Positions 53,128 to 59,720 of a stretch of 64,000 nucleotides of DNA are shown piece after piece. Position 1 is the stretch's first letter; every line of letters begins with the position of its first letter. The stretch covers positions 104,669 to 168,668 of the forward strand of contig NZ_RIAS01000016.1 in assembly GCF_003719335.1 (NCBI RefSeq), written 5' to 3'. The position numbers were made by a program, and so were the translations under genes. This DNA is from Paenibacillus amylolyticus. GTDB taxonomy: Bacteria > Bacillota > Bacilli > Paenibacillales > Paenibacillaceae. Under the pieces are notes generated by a model, which did not search any database, was not told the DNA's origin, and was given only the letters and a program-made list of their open reading frames with translations.

Positions 53128-54591
53128 TTACCTGATTCGAACGATTTGTTTATTCTCTATAGTATATACCTGATCAGCGACGTTCTCGACTAAACGGGTA
53201 TCATGCGAGATGAAAACAATCGTGCCTGCATAACTTTTCATCAAATGCTCCAACGCTTCCATTGCAGGAAGATCAAGAAAATTACTCGGTTCGTCCATTA
53301 GCAAAATATTGTATCGGCCAAGAAGCACTTTCGCCAGCTGCAACTTCATGATCTCGCCGCCGCTTAATACCGCCAACGGCTTGCGCACATCATGCTGAGA
53401 AAATCCGAGAGATGCTAATACAGCTCGAATCTCCGACACCTGATAGTCACAGTTCTCCTGCATGAATTCCATGACGACCTGATGGCGGTCAAGTGTGTAT
53501 GCATGTTGTGCAAGATAACCGATCTCTGCCCTAGGCGATATGATGATGCCCTGTTCACGGTTTAAGATCATGTTAAGCAACGTAGTTTTCCCTGCACCGT
53601 TCGCACCTGTCAGCGCGATCTTACCCCCAAGAGGGAATTGAAAAGATACGTCTTCCAAAATGACTGCATCACCATATGTTTTATTCATCTCTTTTCCTAT
53701 AATCGGAAATGGATTGTGAAGTCCTAACGCTTGACTCTGACGAAAGTGAATCGTACGATTCACCTCCGGTGCTTGGACATCACCCAACGCTTCAATGCGC
53801 TGTTCCATATTTTTGGCGGCTTGATGAAGTTTCTTCTGTTTACTCCCCACAGATTTCTGATGAGCAAGTCGCCCACCGTGATCAGAGTTATTTTTCCTTG
53901 CAGCCCCTTTCTCTTTCTGATCAATTTTCCGAGCCTGATTCCTTTTTTCAGACATCGCTTTTTCCAGTCGTTCTCGTTCATTCACATATTGCTGATACTG
54001 GATTTCCTGCTTTTTCTGAGTTTCATTCTTCTGCGCCAAGTAATCGGAATATCCACCCCAATACTCGGTAATCTTCCCATCCTTCAGTTCCCAAATTTTA
54101 TCAACCACCTGATCAAGAAAATACCGATCATGACTGATAACCAGCAACGCTCCCGTATAAAAAGAGAGCTGATGAATCAAGAAATGGATTCCTTCTGAAT
54201 CGAGATGGCTCGTGGGTTCATCTGCAAAAATACCGTGCACTGAACTGGACAAAGCCTTAGCAATTTTCAGTCTTGTTTCCTGTCCGCCGCTCATCTGATC
54301 AGCATCTATGCGGTTTATTCCTAGCTTACCCGCTAATGCATAATCCACTTCCCCCTGATCTCCGCCCTGCTCCATCTGCGGGATATAAGCAAAACTGCCG
54401 TTTCTCACCACTTTCCCATACGATTCGGGCATTTCACCTAGCAATACTCTTAACAACGTACTTTTACCTGCTCCATTGGCTCCAACCAGGCCAATTCGGT
54501 CGTATTCGTAAAGCTCCAAATGTTCAATATCTAATACTTCACGGCCTGAATATTCCACTACAATCTCTTTTGCTTTAATTAACAAACTCAT
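53128..54591 (-). CDS. ABC-F ribosome-protection-type protein
   Basis: The 487-residue protein has two ABC ATPase domains without membrane parts. First: Walker A GANGAGKST near residue 35, signature QMSGGQETRLKIAKAL, and Walker B IFADEPTSHLD. Second: GANGAGKTTLL near residue 335, LSGGEIMKLQLAKVL and ILLMDEPSNFLD. A basic, coiled-coil interdomain linker is rich in Lys and Gln (NERERLEKAMSEKRNQARKID). This is the ARE ABC-F type, closest in style to VmlR, Vga and Msr proteins that free ribosomes of macrolides, lincosamides or pleuromutilins. ATG 54591 has AAGGAGG eight bases upstream. An attenuator-type leader with arrest peptide precedes it, supporting antibiotic-induced expression. Confidence 0.92.
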   Translation of the reverse strand: MSLLIKAKEIVVEYSGREVLDIEHLELYEYDRIGLVGANGAGKSTLLRVLLGEMPESYGKVVRNGSFAYIPQMEQGGDQGEVDYALAGKLGINRIDADQMSGGQETRLKIAKALSSSVHGIFADEPTSHLDSEGIHFLIHQLSFYTGALLVISHDRYFLDQVVDKIWELKDGKITEYWGGYSDYLAQKNETQKKQEIQYQQYVNERERLEKAMSEKRNQARKIDQKEKGAARKNNSDHGGRLAHQKSVGSKQKKLHQAAKNMEQRIEALGDVQAPEVNRTIHFRQSQALGLHNPFPIIGKEMNKTYGDAVILEDVSFQFPLGGKIALTGANGAGKTTLLNMILNREQGIIISPRAEIGYLAQHAYTLDRHQVVMEFMQENCDYQVSEIRAVLASLGFSQHDVRKPLAVLSGGEIMKLQLAKVLLGRYNILLMDEPSNFLDLPAMEALEHLMKSYAGTIVFISHDTRLVENVADQVYTIENKQIVRIR

Positions 54592-54602
54592 TATAGGTTC
54601 CT

Positions 54603-54655
54603 CCTTCAAAAATCGCAGTTTTCACGCTCGCAGGATGACCTGCGATTTAAGAAGG
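54603..54655 (-). promoter_or_regulatory. Stem that hides the ABC-F ribosome binding site
   Basis: CCTTCTTAAATCGCAG (54640-54655) pairs with CTGCGATTTTTGAAGG (54603-54618), which contains most of the AAGGAGG site (54600-54606). A rival inner hairpin, CGCAGG-TCAT-CCTGCG, uses the left arm. Switching between them would control translation. Confidence 0.7.
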
Positions 54656-54658
54656 GGA

Positions 54659-54691
54659 TTATATAAAGAAATACCAATGCATATATCTCAT
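54659..54691 (-). CDS. Second leader peptide MRYMHWYFFI
   Basis: A 10-codon frame with an excellent site (AAAGGAGAG, seven bases before ATG 54691) ends four bases before the 5' arm of the stem that hides the ABC-F ribosome binding site. This position equals that of cat- and erm-type leader peptides, where a stalled ribosome opens the stem. The aromatic-rich sequence could itself be an arrest peptide. Function is inferred. Confidence 0.6.
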   Translation of the reverse strand: MRYMHWYFFI

Positions 54692-54730
54692 GAGCCTTCT
54701 CTCCTTTTTTTGTTACGCATTTGGGATGTA

Positions 54731-54775
54731 ATAAAAAATGCAGATCCAAGCCCACCGTGGACTTAAATCTGCATT
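54731..54775 (-). terminator. Strong terminator in the ABC-F leader
   Basis: AATGCAGAT and ATCTGCATT form a nine-pair stem with an inner CCAC/GTGG, followed by TTTTTATT. It lies before the ABC-F gene, so most transcripts should stop here unless an alternative fold forms. Confidence 0.85.
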
Positions 54776-54794
54776 ACTCACGTGTAGAAGACAC

Positions 54795-54833
54795 TTCGAA
54801 TCAGCATAGCACAAATAAGCTACCTCATTCGAA
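54795..54833 (-). promoter_or_regulatory. Leader stem, possible antiterminator
   Basis: TTCGAAT and ATTCGAA pair perfectly, with GTAGC and GCTAT blocks inside. It has no T-tract, unlike its neighbours, and lies between two terminators. A nine-codon Arg-rich frame (MVRHRFRMR, 54820-54849) with no ribosome binding site overlaps its left arm. Confidence 0.5.
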
Positions 54834-54865
54834 ACCTATGTCTCACCATACGTAAAATAAGCAAA

Positions 54866-54905
54866 TCAAAAAAGCCCACGATTGTGGAAAAATCCGCTTT
54901 TTTGA
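54866..54905 (-). terminator. First terminator-like hairpin in the ABC-F leader
   Basis: TCAAAAAAGC pairs with GCTTTTTTGA, with an inner CCAC-AATC-GTGG hairpin next to the T-run. Its 5' arm begins six bases after the stop codon of the first leader peptide, so a ribosome stalled on the Arg-Leu-Arg codons would cover it. Confidence 0.75.
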
Positions 54906-54910
54906 CCTGC

Positions 54911-54937
54911 TTATCGAAGACGCATGGAATGAGTCAT
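54911..54937 (-). CDS. Leader peptide MTHSMRLR
   Basis: Eight codons and TAA, with AAGAGGAGG nine bases before ATG 54937 and a sigma-A promoter about 30 bases upstream. The peptide equals the N-terminus of the ErmD-type leader peptide, in which the Arg-Leu-Arg (+X+) motif stalls ribosomes carrying macrolides or ketolides. Here the frame stops right after that motif. Too short for ordinary gene calling. Confidence 0.82.
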   Translation of the reverse strand: MTHSMRLR

Positions 54938-54970
54938 AGGAACGAGCCTCCTCTTCTTTAATTGAATTGA

Positions 54971-54999
54971 ATATTACCATGAGGTTCTTCATGCGTCAA
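54971..54999 (-). promoter_or_regulatory. Sigma-A promoter of the ABC-F leader
   Basis: On the minus strand TTGACG (54994-54999) and TAATAT (54971-54976) are separated by exactly 17 bases. The start of transcription should be near 54964. Confidence 0.8.
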
Positions 55000-55028
55000 C
55001 CTGGAACAAAAACTTGTTCGAAAGCGAT

Positions 55029-55056
55029 CAAAAAAGCCGCTAAATAGTAGCGGCTT
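55029..55056 (-). terminator. Terminator of the CorC/HlyC gene
   Basis: On the minus strand AAGCCGC-TACTATTTA-GCGGCTT is followed by TTTTGATC. It lies 75 bases past the stop. Confidence 0.85.
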
Positions 55057-55132
55057 ACAAGTAAAGAACCTTTTGAACACTTTAAAGATACGTCGATATA
55101 CTCAAAACATGGACTTCATGCTCACCGAGAAG

Positions 55133-56449
55133 CTACGCGCCCTCTTCTTCAACCAGCATTTCAAGCTTCATCACATGAACACGTGAGATTCGCTTGTGTT
55201 CTGTCTCCTCAATAATAAACAAATATCCATCATGTTCAACGGATTGCCCCACTTCAGGCGGAATCGCATCCACTCTGGAATATAACCAGCCGCCAATCGT
55301 ATCATAATCCGTTCGATCCATCTCGATGCCGAATCGTTCACCAACTTCTTCAATCAGCATTAATCCGTCAATCGAGTATTCCACGTCATTCACTTGTTCA
55401 ATGGTCGGACGCTCCTGATCGAATTCATCCTGAATCTCACCAACAATCTCTTCCATGATATCTTCAAGCGTGACCATACCGGAGGTTCCTCCGTATTCAT
55501 CGATCAGAACAGCAATTTGTGTTTTGCTCCGCTGCATACGCTTGAGTAGATCACTAATTAACGTTGTGTCAGGCACAGCCAGAATCGGACGAATGACAGA
55601 TATGGTGTCTGTTAACTGTGATCGCATCAGATCCTTAATGTGAATAAAGCCGATAATATGGTCCTTGTCTCCGTTATATACCGGATACCGGGTACGCATG
55701 CTTTCACTCGCAATCTCCATATTTTCCAGCATGGACTGATTGGCGTTGAGACAGATCATTTCCGTCCGCGGAATCATGATTTCACGGGCGGTTGTATCCG
55801 TAAAATCAAATATATTATCAACAAGTGCTAATTCAGTGTTATCAATTAAACCGCTCTTATTGCTTTCTTTCATGAGAATTCGTATTTCATCTTCACTATG
55901 CGCTTCGTCCAGTTCTGACGCAGGTGCCATCCGAAACAGTCTGAGCAAGGCATTCGCCATGCCGTTCAGCACCCAGATGAACGGATACATCAATTTGTAA
56001 AAGAACGTCAGCAGTGCCGCAGACCACAGTGTAATGGCCTCTGACTTGCGAATGGCCATCGTTTTGGGAGCCAGTTCACCCAGGACAATATGCAAAATCG
56101 TAATAATGACAAAGGCAATGACAATCGAAATGCCATGCACATATACCGGACCCAGTCCAAATGCCGTGAATACAGGCTCCAACAGTCGTGCAATGACGGG
56201 CTCTCCCAGCCATCCGAGTCCAAGTGAAGCCAAAGTAATGCCCAGCTGGCAAGCCGACAGATAAGCGTCCATATTACGTATAATGTTTGACGCGTATTTG
56301 GCATTTCGATTACCCGCTTCGACCAAAGCCTCAATTCGGCTGCTCCGCACCTTCACCATCGCAAATTCTGCCGAGACAAAGAAACCATTCATTAATACCA
56401 GTAAACCAATTAAAATCAAACTCATAATACTCGGTAAGGGGTCACTCAA
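55133..56449 (-). CDS. CNNM/CorC-HlyC family transporter-like protein
   Basis: The 438-residue protein has a DUF21 membrane domain (about residues 8-185, three to four helices, starting IMSLILIGLLVLMNGFFVSAEFAMVK), two CBS domains (about 205-330, MIPRTEMICLNANQSM and IGFIHIKDL) and a CorC_HlyC C-terminal domain (about 345-430). Such proteins are linked to Mg2+ or Co2+ efflux and to haemolysin-like activity. The start is TTG 56449 with AGGAAG five bases upstream. A hairpin whose right arm touches that site, and two spare AGGAGGTGG sites, lie just before it. It is monocistronic with its own terminator. Confidence 0.9.
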   Translation of the reverse strand: MSDPLPSIMSLILIGLLVLMNGFFVSAEFAMVKVRSSRIEALVEAGNRNAKYASNIIRNMDAYLSACQLGITLASLGLGWLGEPVIARLLEPVFTAFGLGPVYVHGISIVIAFVIITILHIVLGELAPKTMAIRKSEAITLWSAALLTFFYKLMYPFIWVLNGMANALLRLFRMAPASELDEAHSEDEIRILMKESNKSGLIDNTELALVDNIFDFTDTTAREIMIPRTEMICLNANQSMLENMEIASESMRTRYPVYNGDKDHIIGFIHIKDLMRSQLTDTISVIRPILAVPDTTLISDLLKRMQRSKTQIAVLIDEYGGTSGMVTLEDIMEEIVGEIQDEFDQERPTIEQVNDVEYSIDGLMLIEEVGERFGIEMDRTDYDTIGGWLYSRVDAIPPEVGQSVEHDGYLFIIEETEHKRISRVHVMKLEMLVEEEGA

Positions 56450-56781
56450 ATGTTCTTCCTATTTGCCGTGATTGTTCGGCAAATAGGTCCACCTCCTTCG
56501 AAAATGTAGGATATTAGCCATTCTGCCGTTCATATGCAATTTCAACTTCCCAATGCTTCCACCTCCTGCTGTTTGCGCCATAATAACATGGATATACTTC
56601 TTTTATTATATAATTCTACACTACACAGTCAATCCGTGTCCTATGACACCTAAAAGGCCAAATCGACACAATTCGTTTACAAAAGTAGCGATTTCACTGT
56701 TTTATTTACATTTACTAAACAAAAGAAAAAAGGAAAACAGACTCTCATCGTCCAGTTCTCCCTCAACATGTTTGATATGAC
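56450..56781. other. Leader and intergenic region before the CorC/HlyC gene
   Basis: Besides the hairpin, the 332-base stretch has two strong Shine-Dalgarno-like AGGAGGTGG runs on the minus strand, at about 56490 and 56562, with no matching ATG-led gene. A 24-codon minus-strand frame (starting ATG near 56534, containing RRRW) ends inside the hairpin. The 56640-56780 part shows only AT-rich sequence. No canonical M-box or Mn riboswitch is recognised. Confidence 0.45.
56458..56487 (-). promoter_or_regulatory. Hairpin at the CorC/HlyC start
   Basis: CCTATTTGCCG and CGGCAAATAGG form a perfect 11-pair stem with an eight-base loop. Its 3' arm ends on the AGG of the ribosome binding site of the CorC/HlyC gene. 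An AAGGAGGTGG (about 56489-56498) lies just 5' of the stem, and an in-frame TTG inside it would start a seven-residue peptide ending at TAG. Confidence 0.6.
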
Positions 56782-58329
56782 CTATCTCTTTGATTTCATA
56801 CTTTCGATTTCACCTTGCCTCACATGCAACCCGCCCACCCAATATTCATCCTCTCTCAAACTACTCCAGTCGATTTCACCATTCAACGTCTGTACGCCCA
56901 GTTCCGTCAACGACATCACAGCATCATGAAATGCCTGATCATGCTGATTGAACATCGGAAAACTTGTCGCTCCTGTCATTCGAATGAGTGCATAGGGCCC
57001 TTCCGACATCCTTTTCAGATGAGCCCAGTATTCCAGATCACCCATACCGAGCACATGCAACTTGTCTCCTACCTTACGAAACAGGTCATGCGGACGATGA
57101 ATACCCGATCTGATGGTTTCCAATGTTGTCTGTTCAATACTCCCCAAGCCATTGGTTACGGAAGGCAACCTGGACAGATGCGCCTCGAATGCAACTTTTG
57201 CAAATGGGAGTTCATTCATTCCGGACTTCAAGTATTCTTGATGCAACCGAATGTCAGATGAGCTGTACGCTTCCCAGAACTGTTTACCTGCCTGGAGTTC
57301 CTGTTTTTCAATGACATGCCAGTTGCCTGACAAACTTCCGATCTGCTTGGGAGTAAGCTGTCCCAGTCCTCTGAAATGCTCTACCTCGGGATACGAATCG
57401 ATGCAAAGGAGATTCAGACGTATATTCTGTAGATCTTGTCCGCTAAAATAATGCAGCAAATAGGATAACATGGTTTGATCATAAAGGTCATACTCGAACC
57501 ATAACACAATCTCTTGAAACTGCTGCAACGAACGAAGCTTCTCTTCTAATGCCTCAATATGCAGATACCCCTTCTGAGGTATGCCCAGTTCTTCTTCCAA
57601 TACAACAGCACGATGCTGACGTGCGCTTCTGTCTGCCATAGCTGTAGTTACAGGGCCATACGTGTACAATTCCCTCCAAACCAGAATCTCTCCTTGTATA
57701 CCGCTCTCGCGCAAGCGATTGGCCGCATGATCCCCATTCATGATATGCAACATGCTTTTTCCTCCTTCATGAAGTTCATTGAACACGGATGCCAGATTTC
57801 GTATAGGCAGTGAACGCTTGAGTTTCGTTCGGGCATCAAACATCCTTTTCTTTAATGCAGATACATTCACATCAAGAAAGTCCGATATTTCTTTGAGCGT
57901 GTAGCCTTGAAAGTAAAACAGATCAACTACAACTTGCATCGATGATGGCAGTTGGGCAATTGAACTGCGCAGCGTCTCCTGCAGCTCCTTCTGCATCGCC
58001 TGAGCTTCTGGGTCACGGGTCTGATCTTCTTCACGGAATACAGTCTCTACTTCTTGTATGGGAACCACCGCATGCCGCTTGCGTCTGAGCCAGCGATAAC
58101 ATTGCCTTTCTACAATGATTTTGAACCATCCCGGAAAAGCTTCCGGCTTCTCCAATTTGGACAGATTGGCAAATGCTTCGGTAAACGCCTCCTGTACAAC
58201 ATCCTCTGCGCCATACGCATCCTGTAAGTGCTGATAGGCCACGGCAAGTGCCATTCCGCGAAAATGATTCACCAGTTGCTTATAAGCTTCCGGCTCTCCC
58301 TTTACTGCTCCTTCAATCCATGATTTCAA
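56782..58329 (-). CDS. ECF sigma factor fused to a DUF1835-type protein
   Basis: The 515-residue protein has an ECF sigma part (residues 1-185: region 2 with DAYGAEDVVQEAFTEAF, region 4 with VVDLFYFQGYTLKEISDFLDVNVSALKKRMFDAR) joined to a DUF1835-type domain that begins at MLHIMNGDHAANRLRESGIQGEILVWRELYTYGPV (residues 193-227), followed by a DUF3658-like C-terminal part. The start is TTG 58329 with AAGGGAG nine bases before it. An internal AAGGAGG lies seven bases before Met193 (57753), exactly where the second domain starts, so the second domain may also be made alone. Its regulatory target is unknown and no anti-sigma gene adjoins. Confidence 0.85.
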   Translation of the reverse strand: MKSWIEGAVKGEPEAYKQLVNHFRGMALAVAYQHLQDAYGAEDVVQEAFTEAFANLSKLEKPEAFPGWFKIIVERQCYRWLRRKRHAVVPIQEVETVFREEDQTRDPEAQAMQKELQETLRSSIAQLPSSMQVVVDLFYFQGYTLKEISDFLDVNVSALKKRMFDARTKLKRSLPIRNLASVFNELHEGGKSMLHIMNGDHAANRLRESGIQGEILVWRELYTYGPVTTAMADRSARQHRAVVLEEELGIPQKGYLHIEALEEKLRSLQQFQEIVLWFEYDLYDQTMLSYLLHYFSGQDLQNIRLNLLCIDSYPEVEHFRGLGQLTPKQIGSLSGNWHVIEKQELQAGKQFWEAYSSSDIRLHQEYLKSGMNELPFAKVAFEAHLSRLPSVTNGLGSIEQTTLETIRSGIHRPHDLFRKVGDKLHVLGMGDLEYWAHLKRMSEGPYALIRMTGATSFPMFNQHDQAFHDAVMSLTELGVQTLNGEIDWSSLREDEYWVGGLHVRQGEIESMKSKR

Positions 58330-58456
58330 TACCGCGGACTCCCTTCATCTGTCGTTCATTGCTGCCTGAATTTGTATATCTATTGCTTCACTTTTGTGTT
58401 CTCATATGTAAGTGCCTTGAACTATTGATTAGGTTACTTTATTTTCGACTACAAAT

Positions 58457-58501
58457 GCAAAAGCTGCCCTGTCTGCAGATGTGCACTGCATTCAGGACAG
58501 C
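58457..58501 (-). terminator. Terminator of the cwlJ-gerQ operon
   Basis: On the minus strand GCTGTCCTG and TGCAG blocks pair with CTGCA and CAGGGCAGC, followed by TTTTGCATTTG. Confidence 0.8.
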
Positions 58502-58546
58502 CCAAACTACCTTATGTGTTGTATAAAATGTTATATTGATGAAGGA

Positions 58547-59086
58547 TTAACGTCTGCTTGGTGCTTGCGGATAGTTGCCAACAACGCCCGGATATTGATA
58601 CAGCAGCGGCTCATCAAACGTTGCATAGTCGAAGTTAACCATCAGCAACATGATTCTTCTACCGGTTTTAGGATCACTGATAATGATGTGGTCACGTCCA
58701 GCTGCTTCGATAATCCCTTGGAAAATACGAGCATTCCATTCTTTGTTTCCTTCGTATGTCATATAGAATGTACCGAATTTACCCAGGTTCAAACGCAAAA
58801 TATTTTCAATGTACGATTGCTCAAACTGCGGAGCTGTAGTCGAAACGACCGTTCCTGACGGTGTCATTGGGCTTCCGCTGGATACGAGTGGCGGTACGCT
58901 GGTGGAGCTAGGAGATACCATGCCAGGTGTTGGTGCCATCGACGGCATGCCATTACCGACTTTGTAAGATGTTCCCTGAACTTGAGAATTCGCTTGTGCC
59001 CCTAATACCGAATTTGCTTGTGCTCCCAATACGGAATTGGCTTGCTGACCCATAGTTTGAGTTGGTTGATAAGGTGTGTTAATCAC
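58547..59086 (-). CDS. gerQ: Spore coat protein GerQ
   Basis: The 179-residue protein has a low-complexity N-terminal half with a nearly exact tandem repeat (QANSVLGA twice) and a Ser/Thr/Pro-rich stretch, then the conserved GerQ core (QSYIENILRLNLGKFGTFYMTYEGNKEWNARIFQGIIEAAGRDHIIISDP, residues about 90-140). In B. subtilis GerQ is a coat protein cross-linked by transglutaminase and holds CwlJ in the spore. The start is GTG 59086 with GGGAGGA six bases before it. It follows cwlJ by 36 bases, the same pairing as in Bacillus. Confidence 0.94.
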   Translation of the reverse strand: MINTPYQPTQTMGQQANSVLGAQANSVLGAQANSQVQGTSYKVGNGMPSMAPTPGMVSPSSTSVPPLVSSGSPMTPSGTVVSTTAPQFEQSYIENILRLNLGKFGTFYMTYEGNKEWNARIFQGIIEAAGRDHIIISDPKTGRRIMLLMVNFDYATFDEPLLYQYPGVVGNYPQAPSRR

Positions 59087-59122
59087 GATAATTCCTCCCT
59101 GAATATGAAAATTGGTAATGGA

Positions 59123-59545
59123 TTAATAGACGTCCGGACAGTCTTCACCTGTTGGACTAAAGAAACAATGCGCCTTGAAACGTCCCGTGTTGGGCTGGTT
59201 ATACCACGTCGCCGGGCAATCTCCAACCGGCCTGAAAAACCATAATGAGTTACTTGCTGGCCAGAAACGTTCCCCGTTAATGACCCGTTGTGCCAGCCGA
59301 ATCTCGGATTGTCTAGCACGCTGGTAGAAGTATCCCTTCTGCGTGGATTCAAAGCCCCCCGGATTCTGAAAGACCATGCGGTTCATATCACGAATGTCGC
59401 CAAAATCCAGACAGTCTGCCAGCACACGATTCACGCCAACATTGCCTACCAGCAACATGCCTTGATCCCCATCACCCTCGGCCTCTGCCCTCATCAGTCT
59501 CGCCAAGAGCTTGACGTCTTCCGAGTTGGTCTTAATTACTGCCAT
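59123..59545 (-). CDS. cwlJ: Spore cortex-lytic enzyme CwlJ
   Basis: The 140-residue protein is a SleB/CwlJ hydrolase domain without a signal peptide, as expected for CwlJ (142 residues in B. subtilis). It has LARLMRAEAEGDGDQGMLLVGNVGVNRVLADCLDF near residues 20-50, containing the conserved Glu, MVFQNPGGFES, and the C-terminal WFFRPVGDCPATWYNQPNTGRFKAHCFF. It degrades cortex peptidoglycan during Ca-dipicolinate-triggered germination. ATG 59545 with AGGGAGG nine bases before it is chosen. Confidence 0.93.
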   Translation of the reverse strand: MAVIKTNSEDVKLLARLMRAEAEGDGDQGMLLVGNVGVNRVLADCLDFGDIRDMNRMVFQNPGGFESTQKGYFYQRARQSEIRLAQRVINGERFWPASNSLWFFRPVGDCPATWYNQPNTGRFKAHCFFSPTGEDCPDVY

Positions 59546-59635
59546 CGCCTGTTCCCTCCCTTGTAGCAGCTGTTCATCACCGTACATCGTATTGTGCAGG
59601 AGCCTATTCGGTGACACTATTCCAGATTTTTTCCA

Positions 59636-59672
59636 TAAAAAAAGACCGGAACCTCACGCAAGGTGAAGTCCC
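59636..59672 (-). terminator. Terminator of the two-repeat secreted protein gene
   Basis: On the minus strand GGGACTTCAC pairs with GTGAGGTTCC (two wobbles) around CTTGC, followed by GGTCTTTTTTT. Confidence 0.7.
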
Positions 59673-59720
59673 AAAGCCTTTTTCTAACACAAATTAATTT
59701 TGCTATGCTTCTGAATACCG

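Larger units (their letters stand above)
54592..54970 (-). promoter_or_regulatory. Attenuator leader of the ABC-F gene
   Basis: About 370 bases of leader RNA with no large gene. From 5' to 3' it contains a leader peptide gene (54911-54937), a terminator-like hairpin (54866-54905), an ATTCGAA/TTCGAAT stem (54795-54833), a strong terminator (54731-54775), a second leader peptide gene (54659-54691) and a stem hiding the ABC-F ribosome binding site (54603-54655). The layout resembles ribosome-mediated attenuators of erm, vga and cat genes. Confidence 0.8.

Noticed and set aside
56450..56640. M-box or Mn2+ riboswitch before the CorC/HlyC gene
   Set aside because: The stretch is too short and lacks the conserved loops of both classes; only a simple hairpin is visible.
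56782..58329. Sequencing frameshift as the cause of the sigma-DUF1835 fusion
   Set aside because: The fused frame is continuous and both domains read cleanly with no overlap or gap, so a base error is not needed. A lost stop codon cannot be ruled out.
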